A stretch of DNA of 64,000 bases, from contig CATNEN010000001.1 of NCBI GenBank assembly GCA_950097015.1, positions 20,112,001 to 20,176,000 on the forward strand, written 5' to 3'. Positions 1-10,384 of the stretch are shown in pieces. A model generated the notes under the pieces. It searched no databases. It was not told the DNA's origin and saw nothing but the letters and a program-made list of their open reading frames with translations. Within the stretch, counting starts at the first letter, position 1; the number at the start of each line of letters is the position of its first letter. Both the position numbers and the translations under genes were made by a program. Source of the stretch: Macrostomum hystrix. Its lineage: Eukaryota; Platyhelminthes; Macrostomidae.

Positions 1-403
1 GGCCAATCAGGCCCTTAGCCACCAGGCCGAAGGTCGAATGTGTACAAAATCCATCCACACGGAGCTGCTGTACTGTCTGTCGCCGACTAAGAACATCAGT
101 CAGTCTTTGTCAACATTCGGCATCAATGATCGCACACAGTCGTGCGTGGCTGTGGTATTTCACCCTGCCTCAGCTGCTGATCTTGATCAAGTTGAGCTGG
201 AGCTGGCTAACCAGTTGGAATGCAATGACACTGATGCTGCCGACTTCACTGACTCTGATTTGAATCCGCTGTGCGACCTGGTACAGCTGGGTAGTGTGTA
301 CAAAGTGACACCGGAGGAGCAGGAGATGATCAAGGTGTCTGGCGACTCGCTCAGCATGTCCCTAGTGACTAGGATTGCCTGCAAGGATATTGTCACTGTT
401 TAA
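1..403 (+). CDS. TPRKB: TPRKB / CGI121 homologue, KEOPS subunit (3' part)
   Basis: The window opens inside an exon whose frame (from base 2) gives 133 residues up to the TAA at 401-403; the 5' part lies outside. The order of motifs ANQAL...MCTKSIHTELLYCLSPTKNIS...FGI matches the middle of CGI121/TPRKB, where the human protein reads AANKAV...[20 protein letters not shown]...FGI. The C-terminal half, with a Y-K-(V/L)-(T/S)-xEE segment followed by a conserved TRIACKD end, also fits. CGI121 binds PRPK/Bud32 in the KEOPS complex, which makes t6A37 in tRNAs that read ANN codons; in animals it is cytosolic and nuclear. It is the first of five plus-strand genes. Identification is by remembered family sequence, not by search. 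Confidence 0.88.
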   Translation, partial: ANQALSHQAEGRMCTKSIHTELLYCLSPTKNISQSLSTFGINDRTQSCVAVVFHPASAADLDQVELELANQLECNDTDAADFTDSDLNPLCDLVQLGSVYKVTPEEQEMIKVSGDSLSMSLVTRIACKDIVTV

Positions 404-457
404 TCAATTCACTAATTTGCCTACTCATTAACTGCTCAGTTTACTGGCATTGCGTCT

Positions 458-463
458 AATAAA
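458..463 (+). terminator. Poly(A) signal of TPRKB
   Basis: A canonical AATAAA lies 55 bases after the TPRKB stop codon, so the upstream cistron probably ends about 480. The next ~150 bases are AT-rich with no coding signal. Confidence 0.6.
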
Positions 464-639
464 ATCCTGGACAACAAGAAAGTGTCAGCATTCAGAAAAT
501 ATAAAATTGTAACTTGTCTTTTTTATTTTTTAACTTTGTCAACGAACTTAATATTGCTAATAGTAGCTTTTAGGTAGTAGATACGATATTTATATAATTG
601 GATTTTGAAGGTTATCTATTGCTGCTTCCAATTTCTTCC

Positions 640-3300
640 GGCAAGTCACACCCTCAGACCCTTCTATTGCTTCCGCTTTCCTGGAATACCACACCCTCAG
701 ACCCTTCTATTGCTTCCGCTTTCCTAGAATACCACACCCTCAGACCCTTCTATTGCTTCCGCTTTCCTAGAATACCACACCCTCAGACCCTTCTATCGCT
801 TCCGCTTTCCTAGAATACCACACCCTCAGACCCTTCTATTGCTTCCGCTTTCCTAGAATACCACACCCTCAGACCCTTCTATTGCTTCCGCTTTCCTGGA
901 ATACCACACCCTCAGACCCTTCTATTGCTTCCGCTTTCCTGGAATGTCTCACCCTCAGACCCTTCTATTTCTTCCGCTTTCCTGGAATGTCTCACCCTCA
1001 GACCCTTCTATTGCTTCCGCTTTCCTAGAATACCACACCCTCAGACCCTTCTATTGCTTCCGCTTTCCTAGAATACCACACCCTCAGACCCTTCTATTGC
1101 TTCCGCTTTCCTAGAATACCACACCCTCAGACCCTTCTATTTCTTCCGCTTTCCTGGAATGTCTCACCCTCAGACCCTTCTATTGCTTCCGCTTTCCTAG
1201 AATACCACACCCTCAGACCCTTCTATTGCTTCCGCTTTCCTAGAATACCACACCCTCAGACCCTTCTATTGCTTCCGCTTTCCTGGAATACCACACCCTC
1301 AGACCCTTCTATTGCTTCCGCTTTCCTAGAATACCACACCCTCAGACCCTTCTATTGCTTCCGCTTTCCTAGAATACCACACCCTCAGACCCTTCTATTG
1401 CTTCCGCTTTCCTGGAATACCACACCCTCAGACCCTTCTATTGCTTCCGCTTTCCTAGAATACCACACCCTCAGACCCTTCTATTGCTTCCGCTTTCCTA
1501 GAATACCACACCCTCAGACCCTTCTATTGCTTCCGCTTTCCTGGAATACCACACCCTCAGACCCTTCTATTGCTTCCGCTTTCCTAGAATACCACACCCT
1601 CAGACCCTTCTATTGCTTCCGCTTTCCTAGAATACCACACCCTCAGACCCTTCTATTGCTTCCGCTTTCCTAGAATACCACACCCTCAGACCCTTCTATT
1701 GCTTCCGCTTTCCTAGAATACCACACACTCAAACCCTTCTATTGCTTCCGCTTTCCTTGAATGTCTCACCCTCAGACACTTCTATTGCTTCCGCTTTCCT
1801 AGAATACCACACACTCAGACCCTTCCATTGCTTCCGCTTTCCTAGAATACCACACCCTCAGACCTTTCTATTGCTTCCGCTTTCCTGGAATGTCTCACCC
1901 TCAGACCCTTCTATTGCTTCCGCTTTCCTAGAATACCACACCCTCAGACCTTTCTATTGCTTCCGCTTTCCTGGAATGTCTCACCCTCAGACTCTTCTAT
2001 TATTTCCGGTTTCCTGGAATGTCTCACCCTCAGACTCTTCTATTATTTCCGGTTTCCTGGAATGTCTCACCCTCAGACCCTTCTATTGCTTCCGCTTTCC
2101 TAGAATACCACACCCTCAGACCCTTCTATTGCTTCCGCTTTCCTAGAATACCACACCCTCAGACCCTTCTATTGCTTCCGCTTTCCTAGAATACCACACC
2201 CTCAGACCCTTCTATTTCTTCCGCTTTCCTGGAATGTCTCACCCTCAGACCCTTCTATTGCTTCCGCTTTCCTAGAATACCACACCCTCAGACCCTTCTA
2301 TTGCTTCCGCTTTCCTAGAATACCACACCCTCAGACCCTTCTATTGCTTCCGCTTTCCTGGAATACCACACCCTCAGACCCTTCTATTGCTTCCGCTTTC
2401 CTAGAATACCACACCCTCAGACCCTTCTATTGCTTCCGCTTTCCTAGAATACCACACCCTCAGACCCTTCTATTGCTTCCGCTTTCCTGGAATACCACAC
2501 CCTCAGACCCTTCTATTGCTTCCGCTTTCCTAGAATACCACACCCTCAGACCCTTCTATTGCTTCCGCTTTCCTAGAATACCACACCCTCAGACCCTTCT
2601 ATTGCTTCCGCTTTCCTGGAATACCACACCCTCAGACCCTTCTATTGCTTCCGCTTTCCTAGAATACCACACCCTCAGACCCTTCTATTGCTTCCGCTTT
2701 CCTAGAATACCACACCCTCAGACCCTTCTATTGCTTCCGCTTTCCTAGAATACCACACCCTCAGACCCTTCTATTGCTTCCGCTTTCCTAGAATACCACA
2801 CACTCAAACCCTTCTATTGCTTCCGCTTTCCTTGAATGTCTCACCCTCAGACACTTCTATTGCTTCCGCTTTCCTAGAATACCACACACTCAGACCCTTC
2901 CATTGCTTCCGCTTTCCTAGAATACCACACCCTCAGACCTTTCTATTGCTTCCGCTTTCCTGGAATGTCTCACCCTCAGACCCTTCTATTGCTTCCGCTT
3001 TCCTAGAATACCACACCCTCAGACCTTTCTATTGCTTCCGCTTTCCTGGAATGTCTCACCCTCAGACTCTTCTATTATTTCCGGTTTCCTGGAATGTCTC
3101 ACCCTCAGACTCTTCTATTATTTCCGGTTTCCTGGAATGTCTCACCCTCAGACTCTTCTATTATTTCCGGTTTCCTGGAATGTCTCACCCTCAGACTCTT
3201 CTATTATTTCCGGTTTCCTGGAATGTCTCACCCTCAGACTCTTTTATTATTTCCGGTTTCCTGGAACGTTACACCCTCAGACCCTTCTATTGTCAATCTC
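640..3300 (+). repeat. 43-bp minisatellite, about 62 copies, splice-acceptor-like unit
   Basis: The unit is 43 bases and reads roughly CTTCTATTGCTTCCGCTTTC followed by CTAGAATACCACACCCTCAGACC. Two main variants differ at the AGAATACCACAC / GGAATGTCTCAC position, and near the right end a T-rich variant carries TTATTTCCGGTTTCC. Each unit holds a pyrimidine run ending in CTAG or CTCAG, which looks like a 3' splice site on the plus strand. The array fills the space between TPRKB and the next gene. Long open frames here are artefacts of the repeat. Confidence 0.95.
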
Positions 3301-3332
3301 AGTTTGAATTCGCGCTTGTTTTCATTCCAAAG
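3282..3332 (+). promoter_or_regulatory. 3' splice acceptors opening the second cistron
   Basis: Two AG sites follow the array. One ends at 3302 (TGTCAATCTCAG) and a better one, behind a T-rich run, ends at 3332 (TTGTTTTCATTCCAAAG). Both leave the downstream reading frame in the same phase because they are 30 bases apart. No ATG lies between them and the coding sequence. The site is therefore either a cis acceptor joined to an unseen first exon or a trans-splice acceptor. Confidence 0.5.
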
Positions 3333-4106
3333 GACGCCGAGATTCGCCAGCTCTGGCAGCGTCACAGTCGCCAGCTCATTGACCTGACGCTCGCCTACTC
3401 CGCCGCTGATGGTAGGCTTCGATCGGCTTGTCGTCAGTTGCGTCGCGACCTGCTGCTGGTGGGTGAAGATGGCAATGTCGCCGCTGCCGCTGACAGCGAC
3501 AATGACTCGGTGGCTTCATCGTCAACCAGTTCAGAGTCCGATTCAGCAAAGGACACTGAGGACAAAATGAGCTCAAACATCAGTAGACTGTTGCGCTGTC
3601 ACGCCAGATGTCAGATGCATTTGGATCAGTTGAGAATGATAGCTGATAATCTAGTGACTTTATCCAGCAAATGTGAAGCCACACTGAAACTAAGCGAGAG
3701 CTCTGCACCAGCACTGATAAACGGCAGTTTGACCCGCAACCAGCTCACCTCTACTGCCTGTCAAGCTGCCAAATTGTTGTCGGAAGATTGTCAGGTGAAA
3801 TCGCGTCAACTGGCTGTGATGTGTCACGCTAGCGGTGGTCGCAATAGTCTGGAAGGATTGCTAGCCTATCACTCAGTAAGGTTCAATGCATTTAAGACTA
3901 GATTATCGTCTGCGGAAACTCTGGGCGAGGTGTGCTCTCGAGTTGTCATGGACTCGGTGGCTGCTTCTTCCTGCAGTTTGACTTCAAGCTCAACTCCAGA
4001 TGCTAAGAAGAATAGGCAGTCTTCTCAGCAGTTGGCTGCATCAGCAGCAGCCTCTGCTGCCGGCTTTGATCTTCAGAATTGTTTGTCCGCATTTTGTGTG
4101 CTCTGA
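3333..4106 (+). CDS. Unrecognised helical protein, no own start codon visible
   Basis: An open frame from the 3332 acceptor to TGA at 4104-4106 encodes about 257 residues. It starts DAEIRQLWQRHSRQLIDL, has an acidic-serine linker (DSDNDSVASSSTSSESDS), then long predicted helices (NISRLLRCHARCQMHLDQLR and LTSTACQAAKLLSEDCQVK), and ends in an Ala/Ser-rich tail (SAAASAAGFDLQNC). Composition and codon use look coding, with no frame break. I do not recognise the family. A distant resemblance to the C1orf109/AIRIM family (LWQ near the start, all-helical, similar size) was considered and is too weak to name. The first in-frame ATG in the exon is at 3567, well inside the open frame, so either a short upstream exon is hidden near the array or the start comes from a spliced leader ending in AUG. 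It sits between TPRKB and ATPSCKMT on the same strand. Confidence 0.65.
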   Translation, partial: DAEIRQLWQRHSRQLIDLTLAYSAADGRLRSACRQLRRDLLLVGEDGNVAAAADSDNDSVASSSTSSESDSAKDTEDKMSSNISRLLRCHARCQMHLDQLRMIADNLVTLSSKCEATLKLSESSAPALINGSLTRNQLTSTACQAAKLLSEDCQVKSRQLAVMCHASGGRNSLEGLLAYHSVRFNAFKTRLSSAETLGEVCSRVVMDSVAASSCSLTSSSTPDAKKNRQSSQQLAASAAASAAGFDLQNCLSAFCVL

Positions 4107-4304
4107 CACTTCTTTCATGAGTAAATAAGCACCGGTAATTGCATGGTCTGTCTGTCGTCTTGTGTTAGTTTTTTTATATTTTTCAAGTGACAGTTTTACA
4201 ATGAGAGCGACCGTGCTAGGTAGAGTGACATTCGAGGGTATTGAGGGACAGTCGATGGGTAGAGAGGACAATCTAAGGATTGAGTATTGACAGTCACAAG
4301 GTTG

Positions 4305-5460
4305 AGAGTGCATGACAGTATCATATGGTAGCGAGTGACAGTATCATATGGTAGCGAGTGACAGCATCATATGGTAGCGAGTGACAGTATCATATGGTAG
4401 CGAGTGACAGCATCATTTGGTAGCGAGTGACAGTATCATATGGTAGCGAGTGACAGTATCATATGGTAGCGAGTGACAGTATCATATGGTAGCGAGTGAC
4501 AGTATCATATGGTAGCGAGTGACAGCATCATTTGGTAGCGAGTGACAGTATCATATGGTAGCGAGTGACAGTATCGTATGGTAGCGAGTGACAGCATCAT
4601 ATGGTAGCGAGTTGACAGCATCATATGGTAGCGAGTGACAGTATCATATGGTAGCGAGTGACAGCATCATTTGGTAGCGAATGACAGTATCGTATGGTAG
4701 CGAGTGACAGCATCATATGGTAGCGAGTGACAGCATCATATGGTAGCGAGTGACAGCATCATATGGTAGCGAGTGACAGCATCATATGGTAGCGAGTGAC
4801 AGTATCATATGGTAGCGAGTGACAGTATCATATGGTAGCGAGTGACAGCATCATATGGTAGCGAGTGACAGTATCATATGGTAGCGAGTGACAGCATCAT
4901 TTGGTAGCGAGTGACAGTATCATATGGTAGCGAGTGACAGTATGGTATGGTAGCGAGTGACAGCATCATATGGTAGCGAGTTGACAGCATCATATGGTAG
5001 CGAGTGACAGTCGAAAGGCTGAGAGTGGCAGTCGAAGGGCAAAAAGTGACAGTCGAAGGGCAGAGAGTGACAATCAAAGTATTGAGTATTGACAGTCACA
5101 AGGTTGAGAGTGACAGTCGATGGGTAGAGAGTGACAGTATCATATGGTAGCGAGTGACAGTCGAAAGGCTGAAAGTGGCAGTCGAAGGGTAGAAAGTGTC
5201 AGTCGAAGGGCAAAGAGTGACAGTCGAAGGGCAGAGAGTGACAATCAAAGTATTGAGTATTGACAGTCACAAGGTTGAGAGTGACAGTCGATGGGTAGAG
5301 AGTGACAGTAGAAGGGCAGAGAGTGACAGTCGAAGGGTATTGAGTGACAGTCGATGGGCAGAGAGTGACGGTCGAAGGGTATTGAGTGACAGTCGATGGG
5401 TAGAGAGTGACAATCTAAGGATTGAGTATCGACAGTCACAAGGTGAGAGAGGGAAGAGTG
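4305..5460 (+). repeat. GAGTGACA-type minisatellite, 23-bp then ~20-bp units
   Basis: From about 4310 to 5010 the unit is 23 bases, GTGACAGTATCATATGGTAG plus CGA, with CATCATATGG and CATCATTTGG variants. From about 5010 to 5460 it changes to ~20-base units of the kind AGAGTGACAGTCGAAGGGCA. The unit core GAGTGACA is shared with arrays near 44-48 kb. The array fills the gap between the second gene and ATPSCKMT. A variant AATAAG near 4124 could serve as the poly(A) signal of the preceding gene. Confidence 0.92.
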
Positions 5461-5507
5461 ACAGAATTGAGATGAAGCTTGGAAGCATTCTGATTAGAAT
5501 CTGTGAT

Positions 5508-5524
5508 GACAAATTTCAGATTCG
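5508..5524 (+). promoter_or_regulatory. Putative SL trans-splice acceptor of ATPSCKMT
   Basis: GACAAATTTCAG ends at 5519 and is followed by only five bases (ATTCG) before the ATG at 5525. A strong 3' splice site this close to a start codon, with no preceding coding exon, is typical of SL trans-splicing. KXD1 and DPH4 show the same arrangement. Confidence 0.6.
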
Positions 5525-7379
5525 ATGACAGGCGACACGCAGCCAAGCGCTGGCAATGCCGCCTCCGACGGCACCTGCAGCCTCGGCGGCGACATCTGCA
5601 GCCTCTCGGACCTGGCGTCGGCGTCGCCCAGCACCCCGGCCTCGCCCTATCGCCGTCTGGCAGTCGGCATCGCTTGCGGCGCGTGCGCTCTGGGCATGGC
5701 GCTCGCCGCGGCGCCGTTTCTCACGCCGGCCCTGCGCCGCCACGCCTTGCCATTTGTGCCGGCCACTGACAGCCAGGTGGCCAATGTGTTTCACCTGCTG
5801 AAGAAAAACGGCTGCGTTACTAAAGTACCAAGCCAGCCCCTGAGACTGGTGAGAAATCTGACGCCTTTCTAAGAAACCGGATTGATTTTCTCGCTCCTGA
5901 TAGATCAGGGGGTAGAATAACAATAATTGCAGGAGGGCTGCGGGCAATGGCACATCATTTGGTGGCACTAGACTTACAGCTAGCGTGGAGGCAATCCTGC
6001 CTATTTCGCTGACTCCTGAGCACACACGCACACAGGTGTTTACATCAGTCCTGACTTTGACATCGTCAGGCAATGTACGCTCTCACTGTGCCTTGGAGGT
6101 TGGTCCTCAAGGGCGTAAGTTCCTCGACAAGCACCCAAGCCTTCTCTCCGCGACTGCGCCCCAAACGAATGTTGCCTCGCCGCGGAATCGAGCTCAGGAG
6201 GGGGTAGAATACTCCTGAAGTATCAGGGGTAGAATACTCCTGAAGTATCAGGGGATAGAATACTCCTGAAGTATCAGGGGTAGAATACTCCTGAAGTATC
6301 AGGGGATAGAATACTCCTGAAGTATCAGGGGTAGAATACTCCTGAAGTATCAGGGGATAGAATACTCCTGAAGTATCAGGGGTAGAATACTCCTGAAGTA
6401 TCAGGGGGTAGAATACTCCTGAAGTATCAGGGGGTAGAATACTCCTGAAGTATCAGGGGTAGAATACTCCTGAAATCAGCGGGTAGAATACTCCTGAAGT
6501 ATCAGGGGGTAGAATACTCCTGAAGTATCAGGGGTAGAATACTCCTGAAATCAGCGGGTAGAATACTCCTGAAGTATCAGGGGGTAGAATACTCCTGAAG
6601 TATCAGGGGGTAGAATACTCCTGAAGTATCAGCGGATAGAATACTCCTGAAGTATCAGGGGGTAGAATACTCCTGAAATCAGCGGGTAGAATACTCCTGA
6701 AGTGTCAGGGGTAGAATACTCCTGAAGTATCAGGGGGTAGAATACTCCTGAAGTATCAGGGGGTAGAATACTCCTGGAGTATCAGGGGGTAGAATACTCC
6801 TGAAGTATCAGGGGGGTAGAATACTCCTGAAGTATCAGGGGATAGAATACTCCTGGAGTATCAGCGGATAGAATACTCCTGGAGTATCAGGGGGTAGAAT
6901 ACTCCTGGAGTATCAGGGGGTAGAATACTCCTGAGGTATCAGGGGGTAGAATACTTGGAGCTAGCAGTCTTCTGAAGTATCATCAACTCCTCCTCGCCAT
7001 CTGGCAGATTGACCTTGGCTCCGGGGACGGTCGCATTGTCCGCGAAGCATCCAGACGGCTGTACCAGGCCACGGGGGTGGAGCTGAACCTGCCCCTGGTG
7101 CTGTACAGTCGGCTGGCCTCAATGCGGCTGAATTGCATTCACAAGCCGAAGTACATTCGCGCCGACCTGTTGCGTCACTCGCTGGCCACCTACGATGTAG
7201 TGGTGATCTTCGGCGTCGAGTCGCTGATGCAGCCGCTGCAGTTGAAGCTGGAATCCGAACTGCACCCGGATGCCCGGGTGCTGGCCTGCCGCTACCGACT
7301 GCCCGGCTGGCGGCATGTCGACCAGATCAACGACGGCGTGGACTCCGTGTGGCTGTACCGACCGCCCCAGATAAGATAG
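5525..7379 (+). CDS. ATPSCKMT: ATP synthase subunit c lysine N-methyltransferase (FAM173B type), two exons
   Basis: Exon 1 is 5525-5824 and exon 2 is 7008-7379; both junctions are phase 0 (AAA|GTACCA ... CTGGCAG|ATT), giving 223 residues against 233 in human. Exon 1 has a Ser-rich start, a hydrophobic membrane segment at about residues 43-66, and FLTPALRRHALPFVPAT, the family signature just before the methyltransferase fold. Exon 2 opens with the SAM-binding motif I, IDLGSGDGRIV (residues 101-111), then VVIFGVESLM and the family's LACRYRLPGW and DSVWLYR segments. The enzyme trimethylates a lysine of the ATP synthase c ring in the mitochondrial inner membrane. The short mature N-terminus plus one membrane helix fits that location. 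The intron carries a SINE and a minisatellite. The start was chosen because it is the first ATG after a strong acceptor. Confidence 0.92.
5915..6205 (-). mobile_element. SINE family A copy (tRNA-derived head, ATT-rich tail)
   Basis: Read on the minus strand it starts with a B-box-like segment (GAGCTCGATTCCGCGGCGAG) and GGGGCGCAGTCGCGGAGAGA. It continues through TTACGCCCTTGAGGACCAAC, a GT-rich stretch with ACACCTGTGTG, then ATGATGTGCCATTGCCCGC, and ends CCTCCTGCAATTATTGTTATT. The same body occurs in at least six other places in this window in both orientations. It lies in the ATPSCKMT intron. Confidence 0.75.
6206..6955 (+). repeat. 24-27-bp minisatellite in the ATPSCKMT intron
   Basis: About 28 units built on GGTAGAATACTCCTGAAG followed by TATCAGGGG, with a variable number of G (3 to 6) and shorter units lacking GTAT. 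The array begins directly at the SINE head and stops about 50 bases before the acceptor of exon 2. Confidence 0.93.
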
Positions 7380-7700
7380 GACCAGCAGCGTTCTCAGCAG
7401 TTAACGGTAGAAAGCGGGGGTATTTCAAACACCAACTGCCTTCTTCACGGTGGGCACCAATGATAATAATCATTGTCAATCAAGCTTAGTAGATAAGATC
7501 GATATTTTATATATATATTAATTTTCGCGCATTTTTCTGGAACGCTTTGCCATATTTTACTCATTAATTGTTTGAACCATGGTCTGACGTTGCTCATTAA
7601 TAAGCGATGTTAATTAGTGCTTGTTTAGTTTCGATTCTCGTGTCTTTTATTTTTTGACAGCAGCTCTTGACTAGTTAAATTTATTAGAACTCACCAATCG

Positions 7701-7706
7701 AATAAA
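7701..7706 (+). terminator. Poly(A) signal after ATPSCKMT
   Basis: AATAAA lies about 320 bases after the ATPSCKMT stop and immediately before the next array. No other canonical hexamer was seen between 7380 and 7700. Confidence 0.45.
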
Positions 7707-7714
7707 AACTCTAG

Positions 7715-8330
7715 AGGATTCTTAATTTTGAATGTTCGTCTTCCCAGATCCTCAATTTGAGATTATTGTCATCCCAGGTCCTTAATTTATGAATACTGTC
7801 ATCCCATGTCCTAAATTTGGGATTATTGTCATCCCATGTCCTAAATTTGGGATTATTGTCATCCCAGGTCCTTAATTTGGGATTATTGTCATCCCACATT
7901 CTAAATGTAAGATTATTGTCATCCCAGATCCTCAATTTGGGATTATTGTCATCCCAGATCCTCAATTTGGGATTATTGTCATCCCAGATCCCCAATGTAG
8001 GATTATTGTCATCCCAGATCCCCAATTTAGGATTATTGTCATCCCAGATCCCCAATTTAGGATTATTGTCATCCCAGATCCCCAATTTAGGATTATTGTC
8101 ATCCCAGATCCCCAATTTAGGATTATTGTCATCCCAGATCCTCAATTTTTTAATACAGTTTTCCTAGATTCTTAATTCGAGAATACTGTCTTCCTAGATC
8201 CTTAAGTTGGGATTATCTTCCCAGATCCCCAATTTCGGGAATATTTTCATCCGAGATCCCCAATTTATAAATACTGGTTTCCCAGATCCTCAATTTGGGA
8301 ATACTGCCGTTCTAGATCCTTAATAAGAGG
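7715..8330 (+). repeat. 30-bp minisatellite between ATPSCKMT and KXD1
   Basis: The unit is 30 bases: GATTATTGTCATCCCAGATC then CCCAATTTAG. There are about 20 copies, clean in the centre (7800-8150) and decayed at both edges. Because 30 is divisible by three both strands stay open across it, which is not evidence of coding. Confidence 0.94.
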
Positions 8331-8442
8331 GTACTGTTTGCTGTTTTTTGCCTGAGTAGTATTACTTTTTAGAAAAAGCTAGCAGCACTACTCATGGCTA
8401 GTCAGTAGTCTCACAAGCATATGCATTAACATTGTTTTAAAC

Positions 8443-8467
8443 GGGACATTTCAGCAGCGAAGCCCGA
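8443..8467 (+). promoter_or_regulatory. Putative SL trans-splice acceptor of KXD1
   Basis: ACGGGACATTTCAG ends at 8454; the exon begins CAGCGAAGCCCGA and the ATG follows 13 bases later at 8468. There is no upstream coding exon and no TATA-like promoter in the preceding 100 bases. Confidence 0.6.
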
Positions 8468-9031
8468 ATGAGCGACACTGACTCAGCGAGCACAGATGCT
8501 CAAAGTGGCAGCGCAGGATTAGGGAGAGTAGAAGGAATTAATGATCCAACATCGCCGGAGTCTAGCCAGCAGCATCAGCGGCAGCAAGCAGTCCAGCGCC
8601 CGGAGGCACTAACAGCTGCCTTCCTGTCGATGATTGACGAGCCTTCGCTGCACGTGATCTTCGCCTCCCAGGCGGAGATGCTGGAACGCTTCGAGCGGGC
8701 CAATCACATGCTGACCAACTTCAACGACCTGTCGCTTGGCAGGTTTCGACAATTGAGCGCCGAATTTCGTCAGCATCAGCAGACTCTGGACGAGTTGAGA
8801 AAAGATATTGAGCTTGTGTTCAAGCGAATCAACAATATCAAACGACTGACAGAGAGACAGCACCCGGAGCACTTCGCTGCCGCCGTGGCCGCAGTGGGCG
8901 ACGCACCCACGTTGAGCCAGGCGGCCTCCGAGTGCGACTTAGCATCCGCCTCCTTGAGCACACCGACTTCCCCTGCTCAAACTGCCTTGTGGAGTCCTCT
9001 CACTGGCGGAAGTCATGCTACTCACTCATAG
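8468..9031 (+). CDS. KXD1: KxDL motif-containing protein 1 homologue, single exon
   Basis: A 187-residue protein from ATG 8468 to TAG 9029-9031. Residues about 50-135 match KXD1: FLSMIDEPSLHVIFASQAEM, LERFERANHMLTNFNDLS, then LDELRKDIELVFKRINNI and RQHPEHF, the counterpart of the human RQHPEAF. The KxDL signature itself is degenerate here (RKDI where human has KRDL). The N-terminal ~45 residues and the C-terminal ~45 are Ser/Gln/Thr-rich and probably disordered. KXD1 is a subunit of the BORC complex, which recruits ARL8 and kinesin to lysosomes, and binds BLOC-1. The helical middle fits a coiled-coil subunit. Identification is by family memory. Confidence 0.88.
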   Translation: MSDTDSASTDAQSGSAGLGRVEGINDPTSPESSQQHQRQQAVQRPEALTAAFLSMIDEPSLHVIFASQAEMLERFERANHMLTNFNDLSLGRFRQLSAEFRQHQQTLDELRKDIELVFKRINNIKRLTERQHPEHFAAAVAAVGDAPTLSQAASECDLASASLSTPTSPAQTALWSPLTGGSHATHS

Positions 9032-9368
9032 TACTACTATAAGTAGCATGTGCGGATATGCTTTCGTTTTGTTTGCAATGATAATTTTGGCATGTATCTC
9101 TTAGATTCTAATCGAGATGTGTTATTCCAATAATCGATCGCCTCAGTTTACTACTGAACACATTCTAGTTTTTATGTTTTAATTGTTGCCATTATTTATT
9201 AACAGTACTAAAGTTCTTATTTGTATATATGTAAACAACAAATATAACAACATTCAGTTGATTAAGCAGTTTTGTAATGAATCTTATGATGTTTTATAAA
9301 CGTTATTTTCTCAGTTCTTTTTGGTTTTGAAAATAACGGCTGGAAATAACAGCGATTATTTTAACGCG
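9032..9368 (+). other. AT-rich 3' region of KXD1
   Basis: No gene is visible. The stretch is AT-rich and probably contains the KXD1 3' UTR. No perfect AATAAA was found, only near matches such as the TTATTTATTAACAG region about 9195. Confidence 0.4.
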
Positions 9369-9369
9369 A

Positions 9370-10370
9370 TCCCGAAGAATCACTCCAAATCCCATAGAAT
9401 CACTCCAAATCCCATAGATTCACTCCAAATCCCATAGAATCACTCCAATTCAAAAAGAATCACTGCAAATCCCATAGAATTACTCCAAATCCCATAGAAT
9501 GACTCCAAATCTCATAGAATGACTCCAAATCCCATAGAATTCCTCCAAATCTCATAGAATGACTCCAAATCCCATAGAATCACTCCAAATCCCATAGAAT
9601 CACTCCAAATCTCATAGAATGACTCCAAATCGCATAGAATGACTCCAAATCCCATAGAATCCCTCCAAATCCCATAGAATCACTCCAAATCCCATAGAAT
9701 CCCTCTAAATCCCATAGAATCACTCCAAATCCCATAGAATCACTCCAAATCCCATAGAATCCCTCTAAATCCCATAGAATCACTCCAAATCCCATACAAT
9801 TCCTCCAAATCCCCTAGAATCACTCCAAATCCCATAGAATCACTCCAAATCCCATAGAATCCCTCCAAATCCCATAGAATCACTCCAAATCCCATAGAAT
9901 CCCTCTAAATCCCATAGAATCACTCCAAATCCCATACAATTCCTCCAAATCCCCTAGAATCACTCCAAATCCCATAGAATCACTCCAAATCCCATAGAAT
10001 CACTCCAAATCCGATAGAATCACTCCAAATCCTATAGAATCCCTTCAAAACCCATACAATCACTCTAAATCCCATAGAATCACTCCAAATCCCATACAGT
10101 CACTCTAAATCCCATAGAATCACTCCAAATCCCATACAGTCACTCTAAATCCCATAGAATCACCCCAAATCCCATAGAATCACTCCAAATCCCATAGAAT
10201 CACTCCAAATCCCATAGAATCACTCCAAATCGCATAGAATCACCCCAAATCGCCTAGAATCACCCCCAAATCCCATAGAATCACCCCAAATTCCATAGAA
10301 TCACTCCAAATCCCATAGAATCACTCCAAATTTATATATTTACTCCCAGTCCCATATGATCTCTCCAAAT
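9370..10370 (+). repeat. 20-bp minisatellite between KXD1 and DPH4
   Basis: About 50 units of AATCACTCCAAATCCCATAG with point variants (GACTCC, CCCTCT, CATACAGT). A block at about 9700-9830 is repeated at about 9840-9970, so the array has higher-order structure. It ends about 30 bases before the DPH4 acceptor. Confidence 0.95.
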
Positions 10371-10384
10371 TTTGACTTCAAAAT

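Noticed and set aside
598-3298. Repeated 134-residue open frames (LPLSWNTTPSDPSIASAF type)
   Set aside because: They come from the 43-bp array, are open in several frames and start at non-ATG codons in part. No splice or family evidence supports them.
3333-4106. Naming this gene C1orf109/AIRIM
   Set aside because: Only an LWQ near the N-terminus, overall helical character and size agree; no diagnostic motif could be aligned by eye.
7711-8167. Open frames of IWDDNNPKLG type repeats
   Set aside because: The 30-bp period keeps all frames open; the array lies between two cistrons of a cluster and has no start or splice context.
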